Positions 1 to 12,504 of a stretch of DNA of 64,000 nucleotides are shown piece by piece. The stretch covers positions 217,595 through 281,594 of the forward strand of contig SDWI01000309.1 of NCBI GenBank assembly GCA_009193005.1. The letters run 5' to 3'. The DNA is from Lamellibrachia luymesi. Lineage: Eukaryota; Annelida; Polychaeta; Sabellida; Siboglinidae. A program made the translations under genes and the position numbers. Each line of letters begins with the position of its first letter. The stretch's first letter is position 1. The notes under the pieces are model-generated. The model worked only from the letters and a program-made list of their open reading frames with translations, ran no database searches and was not told the DNA's origin.

Positions 1-14
1 TAATTGAAACTTAC

Positions 15-3000
15 CTGGTTGGAGATTGGATTAACTTCGATGGCGACTCTATTGTCACGCAGCAGTTTGCGGATGCGTGGATGTTTCATGATGGCGTACC
101 CATGACCGATGCGGGACGTGTTCAGAAGAAGGGCATCAAGAATGTTCTCGTCCACTAACGTGTCCTCCCAGTCTGCAAGTGTCAGAAATAAACACTCATG
201 TAACGTTCAAGGCATTATTACACACAGTCAATCTGCTCTATCCAATACAAGCCCATTTCAGGGGTGCAGTTACGATTTCATAATCAAACAAGTGTGATTA
301 CAATGGAATTATCTGTCCACATCATGACATGGTCATTGTGTACAAAATGGAGCCTGTGATGATGACAGAACTATTGTTTACTTCATCGCGTACAAAATGG
401 AGCATGATGATGACAAAACTATTGTTTACAACATCATGTACAAAATGGAGCATGTGATGATGACAGAACTATTGTTTACACCATCATGTAGAAAATGGAG
501 CATGTGATTTTGACAGAACTATTGTTTACCTCATCGCATGCAAAATGGAGCATGTGATGATGACAGAACTATTGTTTACATCATCATGTACAAAATGGAG
601 CATGTGATTTTGACAGAACTATTGTTTATATCATCGTGTAGAAAATGGCAGACAGCATTTGATGCCGTGCACTAATTTCAAATCTGAACTAAATCTTGCA
701 TGTGTCTGCCTGAATGCCATATTATGTATGGTGTGCTTCCATCATTTAGTTCCTATTAAAGACACCACATAACATTGACCTACTCATCATGGTTACCACA
801 AAACGTACACATAACAGTAGACTTTATACAAGAGTTGTAACGTTGTATATATTTATTATATATATTTTGGCTGTAAAAAAATGGCAAATATAAGATATGC
901 CAAAAAACACTATTTAGACAGTATACATTTTAATGTCATTGATACTGATCTGACCTGTTTCTCCGGCATGGAAGAAATAAGGCAGCTTGATCCCATGCTG
1001 GGATGGATAGAGAAGAGCATCAAGTAGGTACTTGAGGGAGTGACCTTGAACTTCCATTCCCGCAACGTCGAAACCAACAAGACTATTGGGAAACTTCTGC
1101 TGTAGTCTTATTGCTTCTTTCACGTCAGTAGTTATGGCCACTAAGTTGCTGCTTCTGTAAACAAAATATTCAGATAGAGTTTGAATACTTGCAATGTTGT
1201 TCACACATATTAAATATTACATAAATGTATTGGAAAGCTGTGGCTATGCTGTCGTGCTGCTATGTGGATAAATGAGCATACATCATCAGGGCTGGCATGA
1301 TATTCCAAGTTTCACTATCACTACGCTATAATGGTTTGCAATTTTGACAGCAAAAAATCCTCAGAAAAGTTTCCATTTTCTAGACATAGCCAATGTCGCT
1401 GTAGAAAAAAATTCTTCAGTTTAAAACACCTAAACTTACAAAAATAACAAGGCTTTGGACTAATGAACATCATATATAATTACCTGGGGCCACACCATCA
1501 CCTCAATAAAAGTGACAATCTTCTTCTTTGTGTTTATCTTTTTAAAATAGTATCAGTGGTTTAAATCTAGCCATATTGAAGAATGCATGTAGAAAGTTGC
1601 AACCACAATGGGCCAATTGTCTTACATTTATGTGTCATTCTCTAACTGTGACAAAAAAATTCAATAATGTCAAAAACAAATAAATGAGACAATGACCCAA
1701 TTACGACAAATCACATAATGCAAGATAGCCACCAAAGATAAATTTATAGGGCATTTTCAAAACAAGATTTCAAGGCTATTACTAGAAAAAATTTGCTGAA
1801 ATTTTAGCAGTGTGTTACAAATAAGCTATGTTTTCATTTGCACTAAAAGAAGCTATAACTGATAAATTTTACAATAAATATGACTTTTTTTATGTACAAA
1901 CGCTACAGAAACATATTTTTATCATTGATAAAATATGCCATATTTCTGTAAATAATTAGACAATATCAATCATTCTAGTCCACATGTTTCATCGCGTACA
2001 ACTTCAGTGATAAGCCAATTTTTATAAACATAAACCAACAACTTCTTTAGATACCATGTTTTAAGACACCGGAAATTTCACAAAAAAACTAAATGAAGAA
2101 AACGGCATTTTCTAAATTTAATTACTTATACATTATATTATAAACGGCCACTAAAATGCACATTTCTTAATATTGATCAGCTTCATTCAGATGTGGAATG
2201 TTTAGCGTGCATAGAATGATGATGTGAAATAAATCTTGTGAAAAATCCCAATTTGCATTTTTTTCAAAATAATTATCTAATCTAGGGGTTATACCTGTCC
2301 TACACATATAAAATGGGGCCTCTATATCACAGCAAAAGCTATGTCACATATTTGCAGTGTTAATTGGTGTAATTAATGTAAATTATAATAACATTTATAA
2401 CTTCTTTCTATTAGAGCAATTTTACAGTACAATGAATGCTGATTCTGCTTAGGTAAATAGCGCACACAGGAAAGGTATTATTTTATTGAGGCAACGTCTT
2501 CTATTGTGTACTTATAAAATAGGCCACGTGGAAAATGGGCTCACCCTTCTTGTCAGCCATTATGTTGTGCATTTCCATTAATGTTTTTCTAGTTTAGTTA
2601 ATCTGAGAAAAGTGCTCCAGCAAAGTGAGGTTCTCTATCAGAAAAATTTAAGTATTGTCAATGAACCTTGAAGCAATGAAGATGGTCTTGGCACCGAAGA
2701 AATCTGGATGCTCTTTGGAGAATTTCCGTTGTACTTCTTGGTATTTAGCCACAGCCCAATCCTTGCTTTGCTCCACCCCATTCAGGTCAAATACCTGAAA
2801 TCACATGAACACAAAACATGGCAAATTGAAGTCAGTATGCCAACACTTTGCTGAATATAAAATTCCACATACACATTATTTTGTCTGCAACAAGATAACA
2901 CACATGTACACATTAATACCTGAGAAACAAAAATAGTCAAGGGAGACAAAACATAAATTTTATGATGCAGTTTATATTGACTAAAGTAACAAAAACAACT

Positions 3001-6000
3001 CATAAATATACAGCCCAGTGTAAAATTGTGTGAAAGCAAAAATAATTAATTGTAGGCTTGAAAACAATATAGGGAGTATAGTAATGATATTCACTAAACT
3101 TACTGGTCCTAAAAGTGCCCTTGTTTCAACGTATTGTACGTTGTCTGCGAGTTGCTCCTTCAGTGCTTGTTCGAAGTAGGCACCAAATATCTCTGTGGTA
3201 AACACAAGTCCCTCTATAGCTTTGAATCCTGAAACAAACCGTTGCCACACCTCATACTGGGTTCGGTATGCTCTAGCCGGATTGTCTGTGATGATCGTCA
3301 TATTCCCGAACAGGCTGAAACAAATGAAATGAATAATTACGTATAATGTGCTGTTGTTATTGTCGTTGTTGTTGTTGCAGAGGCAACATTCACTTGCTGG
3401 TCTGCGAATTATTAGTTGTGCTTTAAGTGTGGAAGTTGCACTGTTGCAAGAAAACAAAATGTAACTGTTATTTATAAATGGCTGCTGCCAAAATAAGACA
3501 TTTTCATCCAATGATGAAATGTTATAAAATACTGAAAAAAGGAAAGGGACAACAGTTGGAGTGGTTATGAACAAGTCTTACCACTTTATAGAGGGAGCAA
3601 CAGGGAAGAAAAGCCTGAAACATTTCCATTTATCTTTGTAAAGTGAAGTAAACAGAAGAACTACTTTTAATAATGATTATCTTTAAAATGTTACTGAAAT
3701 TCTGTGGTAGCTAAACACTATTATTAATGTCTTATCAAAACTGGCTGATAAGTCATAAACCAGATGTTAGACATTTACATGACAAAGTCCTCACCATAAA
3801 TGTTTGGTTAAGTAGTGGTCAAATATCAAAGTCAAATAAGCCAATGTCCAGGGTTAGAGCCCTGGAAGGGTTGGGGGGCTAGGGACAAGATCAATTTAAG
3901 AGCACACATGTAATGACCAAGCGCCAAACCAGCGCCTGGTAAACAAATTACAAATCAAAATTGGTAAACAAACTTTTCACTTCCCAGACAAACTTACTAT
4001 GAGTCAAACAGCGATGTGTTTCCCAGCTGGCTCCGATAATAACCCACAGTGTTCCACTGGCATTCTGGCAACAAAACATTTCTTTAAACCAAAGACAGGC
4101 GATCAACAAAACAACAACATATATATGGTAATTTTAAAGCATGTTAATAAATTTATGTATTTAAAACCAATGATATCTTGCCATCTATGACATAGGTAAT
4201 TGCAACTGATAACGGTGTGCACTGTACAATGTGTAAATTATCTTTTTATTGCATTAAATGTGATGAAATGTTAGTTATGAACCCAATAATAAATACCTTA
4301 TCGAACAATGCTGGGTTTTATGCACTTATTGTTTCAGAATGTTGTATTGGGCTCGCATGGTTGCTCAATACAACATTCTGAAGCAATGAGTGCATAAAAC
4401 CCGTTATCATTCGATGTGTATAATACCATAGTATCCATCCGGACTATTAATACCAGTCCCACTTTGCTTCAAAGATACCCTTAAAAACAGACACATTTAT
4501 TTGTCACTTACTTGAGTCAATGGGCTTCGACTTGGCTAGTTGAAACAACAGCTGCCCAGTTTTATCAATGCACATGTAGCAGTCAGGTCTGTAGGTGACA
4601 TTCTTGATTAACCAGTCAGAGCTGGCCATGGAATTATCGTGTATGTGAAGTGCAGCCCCTGTCAGAGCAATCAGTAACAATGGGCAGAAGTCTGGACACA
4701 GTCCTTCACTCTCAGTGGACAGTGGACATTGAAGACAACATAATTATAATAATAATATGAATAGAAATACTTTTATTTCAGGTAAATAAAACCATATACA
4801 AGCAAGTATACATGTACATAAAAAATATAATTGTTAAAAAAAATATATATTATATATATATATAAGCCTACAAGTAAAAAAAATAAATAAGTTACAATGA
4901 ATAAATAAGTTTAAAATATACATACGTTAAAAAATAAATAATCTCAAAAATATACATATTAAATAATACAAAATATATAAATGGGATGCAAAATCAGCAC
5001 TGTACACAATAAAGTGCTTGTGCCCACCTAGACCACATGGGTCCATTATGAATATTTATATGTTCATACATTTATATGTTCATACATTTTATCAAATTAT
5101 TTTCAATGTTATAAACCCATTTTCTAAAACCATAAATTTTCTTGCGCAATAGGGCGTCAAAAGTATCAATGGAATTGTTAACAAACACAAACAACTGGCA
5201 CTGTCTCATCTATTGTATCCTAAAATTTGCCTATGCGTGTTGTTGTAGGCAACTTTCAGTTTCAAATAAATACTCTTGTTAAAATTTATCGAGTTTGGAA
5301 CAATAAATTGTACAATAGGCATTAAATAGATGCAGTTTCACACCAACTGAACAGTTGTGAAATTTCCGAATGAGTGTTACAGCTGGCATAAAACCTATGC
5401 AGATGTCTTAACATATTTTCGTCATCTTTCAGATCATTACAAATGGCTACACCTAAATATTTGGCCTTTTCAACATATTCAAGTTTATTGTTATTCAAGT
5501 AAACATTGGGACATTTTATTTGATAGCCATACCACATATAAATTTTATAGGTGTTATATAAAATATAATTTTCAAAACCATATTTAGAATATATGTTCAG
5601 TAAAGCCTGTAGACCACAGGGACTAGGCGCAATAACACATAAATCTTCTGCATAAAACATATGGTTAGCACACATTAATAAATAATAACTATATATATAT
5701 ATATAGAGCCCAATCAATCAAGATTGTTCTCAGGTGTTTTATGTATGTGATAATAACTTACAAAACAAAACCAACAATTATTTTAAAAGTCCATTATTTT
5801 TTTAATTCCATAATTTTCCATGTATAATACTTAATATAATGATTATCTTTAAAATGTTACTGAAATTCTGTGGTAGCTAAACACTATTATTAATGTTTTA
5901 TCAAAACTGGCTGATAAGTCATAAACCAGATGTTAGACATTTACATGACAAAGTCCTCACCATAAATGTTTGGTTAAGTAGTGGTCAAATATCAAAGTCA

Positions 6001-8143
6001 AATAAGCCAATGTCCAGGGTTAGAGCCCTGGAAGGGTTGGGGGGCTAGGGACAAGATCAATTTAAGAGCACACATGTAATGACCAAGCGCCAAACCAGCG
6101 CCTGGTAAACAAATTACAAATCAAAATTGGTAAACAAACTTTTCACTTCCCAGACAAACTTACTATGAGTCAAACAGCGATGTGTTTCCCAGCTGGCTCC
6201 GATAATAACCCACATATTTGGCCTTTTCAACATATTCAAGTTTATTGTTATTCAAGTAAACATTGGGACATTTTATTTGATAGCCATACCACATATAAAT
6301 TTTATAGGGTTATATAAAATATAATTTTCAAAACCATATTTAGAATATATGTTCAGTAAAGCCTGTAGACCACAGGGACTAGGCGCAATAACACATAAAT
6401 CTTCTGCATAAAACATATGGTTAGCACACATTAATAAATAATAACTATATATATATATATAGAGCCCAATCAATCAAGATTGTTCTCAGGTGTTTTATGT
6501 ATGTGATAATAACTTACAAAACAAAACCAACAATTATTTTAATACAGTCCATTAATTAATTTAACCATAATTTACATATTTTCAGATCAAATTCTGAGTA
6601 AACCACTGGCGTGAAATTTTTTTATTGTAGTTGGAAATTGTTAGTTTTCATTAACTCTTCTTTTTAGGTGCACTGCCCCCAAAATATGCCTTTTGTTTCC
6701 CTTGAAATTGTTGGGGTGCATATTATACATGGAAATGGAAAATTCTGTCAGATTAAAGTAAGGGTGCATATTATACTTATACATGGTATCCCTACCATAA
6801 TTAATATATAACATTTAAAACATGTATATATGTAATAAAAATAATAATAAATGCATATGTAAATGTTCAAATGAGTATATTATAAAAAGGCTACTCTGAA
6901 ATATGCGTTTTGAAAAGTTCTCTATACTGCAGCAATGTCTTTGCTGTCTCCATTGAATCAGGCAACTGATTCCACAGATTGGCTGCATCCACAGAAAAAT
7001 AATGATAACCATGTGTGACCATCTGTGAAGCCAGTACAGATAATAAGATATTCATAAAGGTGATTTAAAGCTATCTAAAAAATAAACAGCAGACCACAGG
7101 ATACTTTGAAGAAATAATTTTCTTTCATCTGACATGTGGAAATAAATGGCCATATGTGAGAACTTTTTAAGTGGCTGAATTCATATATTTCTATGGATTC
7201 TACACCATGAACAAAAATGCTAAATTCTTACATTTATTGACTTTCGAGTGATTTCTGTGGATATCTTCAGACCGAGAACAATTTATCAATTCGATGTAAA
7301 GATATCATTTTTAAACTGAATAACCATGTGAAGATTTTTTTTTTTAAATTAACTTGTGCACCTTATTTGGCAACCATGTACATAACATTGATTACTACAG
7401 GTCTATATGCAATTAGAATTTATTTAAACACATTCTTGCAATTATTAGTTTATTTCTTTACTTTCTAAAATAGTTGATTTATTATAAAGAAATCGATATA
7501 ATATTATGGCTTTGGCCAGGCAATTGTTCTTCCAAAGACGGTAGGAGTAAAAGGCAAGTAAATACGTACAGTCCCCAGACCAGATCAGCCGGGTTGTGAT
7601 TGCTACAGCCTTGACTTATGACATTTAACTCCAAACAGCCCTGTCTTGAGTTAAAATAGGAGTGGTTTATTTTCAGTTTTCCTTCTCTTTGAATTAGTGA
7701 GTCCACAGCAGGTATTTTCTGTTTAAAGCCCAATACTTGGACTTGCCCTTGCGCGAAAAATAGCTTGGACAAGAAATCTAACCTTTTGGCATTTTCTTAA
7801 TGAATCTGAATAAATCACTTTCATCAATTTTGGACTTGACTGTCATGAAGTTGTGAGCGGGAAGGAAGAAACCATTTGGTTTCATAGCTTCGCTCAGTTC
7901 CGTGGCTTTCCACTTCATCAGAATGCTGTTCACTTTGAGCTCGTCCACGTTCAAAACAACGTCGCCTCCAGTCGTCATATTCCATTCCTCTTGCAGCAAA
8001 GTTCTCCTCTTCGCTAAATAAGTATCTTTATCTTCTGCGCAGACTCTCACATTGTTGATATTAATGAACGCAATAATATTACAAGCACAAAACACAAACT
8101 TTCCTAATGCCTGGCTGAACATTTTGTTGATTGGAGTTATCAT
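15..8143 (-). CDS. ADA2: Adenosine deaminase 2 / ADGF-type secreted deaminase (3' end outside window)
   Basis: Secreted enzyme that converts adenosine (or deoxyadenosine) to inosine outside the cell. Exons in reading order: 7783-8143, 4512-4658, 3998-4064, 3104-3314, 2667-2794, 955-1154, 15-172. All junctions are GT/AG and phases agree throughout, giving 424 codons; the family is about 500 aa, so the last exons lie left of the window. A hydrophobic leader follows the second Met (8122; FVFCACNIIAF), then an ADGF-like N-terminal region ending MPKG. Visible family motifs: zinc-binding HIHD near residues 125-128, FFHAGETDW near 365-373, RIGHG and EVNPISNQ in the last exon seen. The catalytic Asp pair would be in missing exons. 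Met at 8143 or 8122 can start; frames further upstream run into transposon repeat. Intron 1 holds a partial tandem duplication and LINE pieces. The MULE begins about 100 bp upstream of the ATG. Confidence is high for family, moderate for start. Confidence 0.93.
331..660. repeat. 50-bp minisatellite in ADA2 intron
   Basis: About six and a half head-to-tail units of roughly 50 bp. The marker ACAAAATGGAG or GAAAATGGAG recurs near 341, 391, 439, 489, 539, 589 and 639, each followed by CATGTGAT and ACAGAACTATTGTTTA. It lies in the intron between the exons at 15-172 and 955-1154. Units differ by a few substitutions, so it is not newly formed. Confidence 0.85.
1155..2666. other. Intron sequence without recognisable elements
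   Basis: AT-rich intron between ADA2 exons at 955-1154 and 2667-2794. I see no further exon with ADA2 resemblance, no long open frame and no clear repeat. Confidence 0.6.
4313..4402. repeat. Long hairpin, MITE-like inverted repeat
   Basis: Arms at 4313-4349 and 4366-4402 are inverted copies of 37 bp with about two mismatches around a 16-bp loop. Weaker pairing extends outward (TCGAACAATG against CATTCGA). It lies inside ADA2 intron 2 and is absent from the shortened duplicate copy. A small foldback or MITE is likely; no target-site duplication was established. Confidence 0.7.
5322..5695 (-). pseudogene. Non-LTR retrotransposon reverse transcriptase fragment (copy 1)
   Basis: The minus frame carries a reverse transcriptase active-site region, FYAEDLCVIAPSPCGLQAL, followed by KCPNVYLNN and KYLGVAICNDLKDDE, typical of LINEs. 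The usual YADD is YAED here, and the fragment lacks both ends, so it is dead. It lies inside ADA2 intron 1 on the same strand as the gene. Just upstream on the minus strand is a short AT repeat and the sequence GATTGATTGGGC, which resembles the 3' tail of another element at 26.7 kb, so this may be a chimera. Confidence 0.75.
6273..6450 (-). pseudogene. Non-LTR reverse transcriptase fragment (copy 2, truncated)
   Basis: This is the second copy of the 5322-5695 fragment inside the tandem duplication. It keeps the FYAEDLCVIAPSP region. It departs from copy 1 after YILYN, where a small deletion shifts the frame. Confidence 0.7.
6893..7020 (-). pseudogene. LINE C-terminal remnant
   Basis: The minus strand translates to a short stretch with DAANLWNQLPDSM followed by LFKTHISE, the typical C-terminal end of CR1/jockey-type LINE ORF2 (W-N-x-L-P ... 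F-K). Only about 40 codons are recognisable. It sits in ADA2 intron 1. Confidence 0.55.
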
Positions 8144-8240
8144 GTGATGCAGTGGTTGAGAGAGCCGTGAGCAAAGCACTCCAAAACGTGAAAGTGGGTG
8201 ACTCAACGAACGACACAACATTGAAAACGAATGGTGATAG

Positions 8241-8400
8241 GGATACAGGTGAATTCGGCCCACGGTGAATTCGGCCCAACTACCAGGTGAATTCGGCCCA
8301 CTTTATAATGGCGTGAATGGGGTGGTGAATTCGGCCCATGTTATTGCGGCTTGGTGATTTCGGCCCGCAGTTAGGTGAATTCGGCCCGCATTTTCCCAAG
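8241..8400. repeat. MULE left terminal arm (GGTGAATTCGGCCC array)
   Basis: Six units of the 14-bp core occur at irregular 15-36 bp spacing, one of them GGTGATTTCGGCCC. Each intact unit contains an EcoRI site. The orientation is opposite to the arrays at 12380-12487 and 14208-14325. Confidence 0.85.
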
Positions 8401-9203
8401 TGTTCTTATTATGCTTATATCGTTGTGTGGTGTATGAATGTTATAAACATAACGTAATAATAAAAGTTTGTAGCTTGGTGGAATCTGTGCGTGCGTGAAC
8501 TGTCCGGGTCTAGCCAGGAAGCATTAACGTTTTAGCATTGGTGTTCACGATGGCAGTTTCAAACATTACAACATTTCCAATGAAAGACTAAGTCAACAAT
8601 TGTATGGCCATTCAGTATGTCCATCAGTGTAACTTTATTAATATTGATTGTGCTATACAACGCCAACAGTGACATGATAATACAAAGGTGCAATAAAATA
8701 AATAAATAAAAGCTAAAACGTAATCTTATGCAATATATATCAACGCATAATTGATTATATTGAAATGCGCGTGGGCAACTATAGGCTTTAAAAAATAGAC
8801 CAACACACATACATACTCTTGAATTACTGCGAGAAATTTAATGTTAAGATAGGTTGCCTATAAAACCCAAGTTTGGGGAATACTGGAAAATGCCACATCG
8901 TCGAACGTATCAAACCAATAGTAAAAACCCTTAAGCAAAGACACGCACATTTTTACCAGAGAACAACGATCCGTGAATTAGATTGGATACCCCCAAAAGA
9001 AGAATAAATGTCATATGACAGCACATTAGGACATCATATGAAATACAACTTCATAGCTATGCCGCTAAACCAAAGCAAAGACACGCCTAGATGATGTCGA
9101 ACAAATAATGTTATGTTAAATGTTATATTATAACATATTAATAAAATATTACGTCAAATAACGATCACGGCATTCGGCAGATTACAACATGAAGTATGAT
9201 ACA

Positions 9204-10175
9204 TTACACGGCTGGTCCATACACTTTGGCGCAGCCATTCAGTAACTGTCGCGCACTCTTGTGGCCGTCCTCATACTCCTGCCACAGTTGGAATATCTTG
9301 GCTTGGAGGTGGATGTATGTCTTACTCTTGTGTATCTGGAGCTTCTTTTCGCTGATCAGACGAACCTGGATGGTGATCAATCTGGCTTCCTCGTGAAGGA
9401 GTTGTATCAACATGTAAAAGCACATCTGTTGTCGTCCACGGAAGTTCAGACGTCGGTGCCACCCCTCAACATCGTTGTTGGTACGGATGTTGAGGGAGAA
9501 CACGCTCCATGCTGCAGGGGGCCAGATGGTCGAATCGAGCCACGTGTACCTCACGTTTTGTACGAGGCGTCAGAGCGGCTCGCTTCCGGCATCCTGCGCC
9601 AGGTTGTGGAATACCGCCGGTATGTGTTGAGCAGGGAGGAAGGGCAGTGCAATCAATATCTTGATGTACATAAGCGTTCCTGTATCTTTCATATACTGCT
9701 GCTGTAGGCCGTACTCCTGCACCTTCCTCCATACCGCCTGCGACCAGTGGAAGGCGCAGCCCTTCAGTTCGACTTCTGGCATGACGGATACAAAACCTTT
9801 CCACATTGCCCGTTCGAAGTCAATAACTACGCGCTTCACGCGGGGTTCAGATGGGAGCAACGCGATCACAGCGCGTAGAACATCCTTGTAGTCATGCGTC
9901 TTACGCCCTGACATCGAGATGAACAGCAGAGGAAGTTGTTTCGTGCAGTCGCCGTGTAGGCTAAACAGCTGGGCGAATGGCTGTTTCACTACTTGAAACG
10001 TAGCGTCAGTGTACCACACTTTGGCGTTGCACAGCAGCTGAAGCTGTTGCTGTGTGGCAAACACAATCTGTCGTCGCGTTTCGATGTCATTAAGTATATC
10101 CCGCTGCAGGAAGCCGTCTGGGATGTGCTCACTCAGCAGGTGAAATGCTATGTTCGTTGGATGTTTCGGGCGGAC
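9204..10175 (-). pseudogene. MULE transposase, one in-frame stop
   Basis: One minus-strand exon of 324 codons encodes the catalytic core of a Mutator-like transposase. Visible signatures: YTDATF (first Asp), QLPLLFISMSGRKTHDY, VIDFERAMW (second Asp), the C-x2-H-like GCAFHWSQAVWRKVQ, and NNDVEGWH (likely catalytic Glu). A TGA at 9570-9572 interrupts the frame between SEPL and RLVQNV; both sides are in the same frame and conserved, so it looks like a recent point mutation. An acceptor-like TTTCATAG precedes the exon at 10176. The frame ends at a stop at 9204. The zinc-finger exon at 11497-11766 is the probable 5' part. Confidence 0.85.
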
Positions 10176-11496
10176 CTATGAAATCACAATCAACAGCTTC
10201 TATTCATAGACATCAGACCGATTATTTCACTAGTAGTTATTAAAGAAAAATATATAAAGGAATAACCGTGTGATAACAGTATTTGTATACATTGAACTAA
10301 TTCAAGAGGTAATACTAGTTGCACTGACATTCAAAGAATAGCAATTTTGTAAAACAGATGTTGCCTTCCTGTACAATATTTAGTTTAAACAGGCATGCTT
10401 TAAACATAAAACCATACAATTTTGACGGCAATTTCTAGTAACCTATAAGACGAAAACAGATTTGAAACAATACGCATATCGATCAAAACATTTGCAGTAG
10501 GGGAGACCGGGGCTAGTTGCTACAGTACAGAATATAGACAATGGCTGAGCCGTTATTCAAACAACATGAAACGACCAGTAGGCTGATTATTTATTCAGAA
10601 AAACCTGCTCAATGAAATAATGCAGGAGTAGCATTCCAGTTACTAATTGTTAAGATGCCCCATTGTGGTGGCTATGGCGTCACACGTTCCTAGCACAAAC
10701 AAAGGGCATGGTTTCAGATACCTGCTCAATGAAACAATGCAGGAGTAACAATACGATTACTAATTATTAAGATGCCCCATTGGGATGGCGTTGGCTTCGC
10801 ACATTTTTAGCACACACAAAGGGCATGGTTTCAGATATGTGCAGGCAGACAACAAATATTATCTTAGTGCAGGAGCTGCAACCTGTATTGAATTCAAATT
10901 AAGCTTTGATTTTTTGACAAATATGTTCTCATCTCAGATCTTCAAATTGTGTACGGGGTTACAAAGAGCAATGGCTCGATAATTATTAGAGTCATTAGCT
11001 GATTTTCTCCCGTTTTACCAAAGGTTGGATTATGCAAAGTATCACATCATTATATCATTCACACTATAAATACATTTTCACTTTCTCACTTCACTACACA
11101 CTATGAACATACACCGCAGCGGCATAATAAAACAACAATCCAGGTTTTCATTGACGGTGGACTTTACTTTTACTACATTTTAATGTTGATAACTTTATAT
11201 CTATATTCTTTGCTTTCCTCAGAAACTAAAATAAAAAAATATGACGGGTGGCTCCTACGGGACTTTTAATAAGTCTTTGTCGGAGTGTCCATGTTCCTCT
11301 CTGTATACAGTAATATTTTATTACGTATAATTATATACTGATATATTATTATTTAATGCGTGTACAGTTTGGATCTAATAAATTACTCACTTACTTACTT
11401 ACACGTAACGGTCCTCGTCATATATATTTTTGTCAACTTACATTTTGCATGCCCTGAGTCTAAATCTGCATCCAAGACAAATACTTTGAGTAGAAA
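10176..11496. other. MULE interior with a 120-bp tandem duplicate
   Basis: The region lies between the two transposase-related exons and is probably intron. It contains two tandem copies of about 120 bp (10602-10720 and 10721-10840) that share CCTGCTCAATGAAA and AAGGGCATGGTTTCAGATA. No convincing further exon was found. Confidence 0.5.
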
Positions 11497-11766
11497 TTAC
11501 TGATAGGCAAAATAAAATACACAATATATGAAGTACGCCACATGCCTTTGCAAAGCCTTTACTATGTCGTAGCTGCCACCAGTGTACGCGCATGATTTGC
11601 AGAGGAAGTCTTTATCAGCGCCGCTCCAGTTTCGCAGCATCGTCTTGTCCATAGCATGGATCCAATATTCGCATTCTGAACACTCTATCACGTCCAGTAC
11701 ACATTCTTCTTGACACCGTTCACAAGGATAGCGACACTTCCTAGCGCGTTTGGATACTCGTGCCAT
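11497..11766 (-). CDS. PHD-like zinc-finger exon of the MULE
   Basis: Starting at Met 11766 (MARVSKRARKC) the frame encodes a cysteine cluster: C-x2-C (YPCERCQEE), then IECSECEYWIHAMDK, then FLCKSCAYTGG. This has the spacing of a PHD/FYVE-like zinc finger with His in the W-x-H position. Transposon proteins often carry such N-terminal DNA- or chromatin-binding modules. It precedes the transposase exon on the same strand by 1.3 kb; the splice joining them was not proven. It could be a separate small transposon protein. Confidence 0.55.
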   Translation of the reverse strand: MARVSKRARKCRYPCERCQEECVLDVIECSECEYWIHAMDKTMLRNWSGADKDFLCKSCAYTGGSYDIVKALQRHVAYFIYCVFYFAYQ

Positions 11767-11858
11767 AGTTGTTGTTGCAAATAATGATGATATGACGCCC
11801 TTATATAGGAGATAGTATCCTTCATGTCGCAGGTTAACACGTTTGCTCAATGAACACA

Positions 11859-12487
11859 GGGCAGGTGTGAATAACAGAAAAATGCTGCATAGATCAAAGA
11901 CACTACGCAGGTGGTTTCGTTGTATTCACAAACAACAGTCCGTTATCGTTTTCATTGCTATGTATTTAGGGTTAATTTAGCACATTTCTGGGTGAAATTT
12001 CACCTGACTTTTGGGAGGTAACGCATGAAAAAAAACTTCACTATAGAAGAAGGCTATTACGATAATAGTACGTTTATGTTTTTAAGTTATTCAACTGTAC
12101 ATGTTTTTTTAGTAATATATAACACATATTATGTGATCTTAATTTTAACAATACAATGAATTGTATAAGTCATAATGATCTCTCTCACTGACTATGTGTT
12201 AAACAATAATGCCGTACATGGGCACTCGAAATGCGAAACGAAGTCTGTAAAAGTAGTTACAATTTTGGATTAATGTGGAACTAGATCAACAAATGAAACA
12301 AATAATCAATTAACAAATTGCTTTATTCACAGTAAAACAAACATTAAACCACATGTTCGAGCCGAAATCGCTAAGCCCATTGTGCTCGGGGCCGAAGTCA
12401 CCAGAGTTGTGGGCCGAATTCACCAGAGTGTGGGCCGAATTCACCAGAGTGCGGGCCGAATTCACCGGGCCGAATTCACCTGTATAT
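11859..12487. repeat. MULE right arm, copy 1
   Basis: About 630 bp that recur at 13590-14325 (shared GGGCAGGTGTGAATAACAG, TTTTGGGAGGTAACGCATG and TAGAAGAAGGCTATTACGA). It ends in the GGGCCGAATTCACC array and CCTGTAT. Confidence 0.8.
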
Positions 12488-12504
12488 TCACTTGACTGCA
12501 AGCT

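Larger units (their letters stand above)
3672..6542. repeat. Tandem duplication with internal deletion, including an ADA2 exon fragment
   Basis: Block 3672-4048 recurs at 5837-6214 and block 5457-5786 recurs at 6214-6542, nearly identical. In the second copy the two blocks are fused and the 1.4 kb between them (4049-5456) is missing. The simplest reading is a tandem duplication of about 2.2 kb in which the second copy later lost its middle. The first copy holds real ADA2 exons (3998-4064 and 4512-4658). The second keeps only a truncated copy of the 67-bp exon (6164-6214) with its donor but no acceptor, so it should not be spliced in. Confidence 0.88.

Noticed and set aside
8079..8279. Reading frames starting in the GGTGAATTCGGCCC array as an alternative ADA2 start
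   Set aside because: They start in transposon repeat and place extra sequence before the natural leader; Met at 8143 or 8122 is better.
9261..9707. Plus-strand frame of 148 codons opposite the transposase
   Set aside because: Shadow of the minus-strand MULE transposase; no family resemblance.
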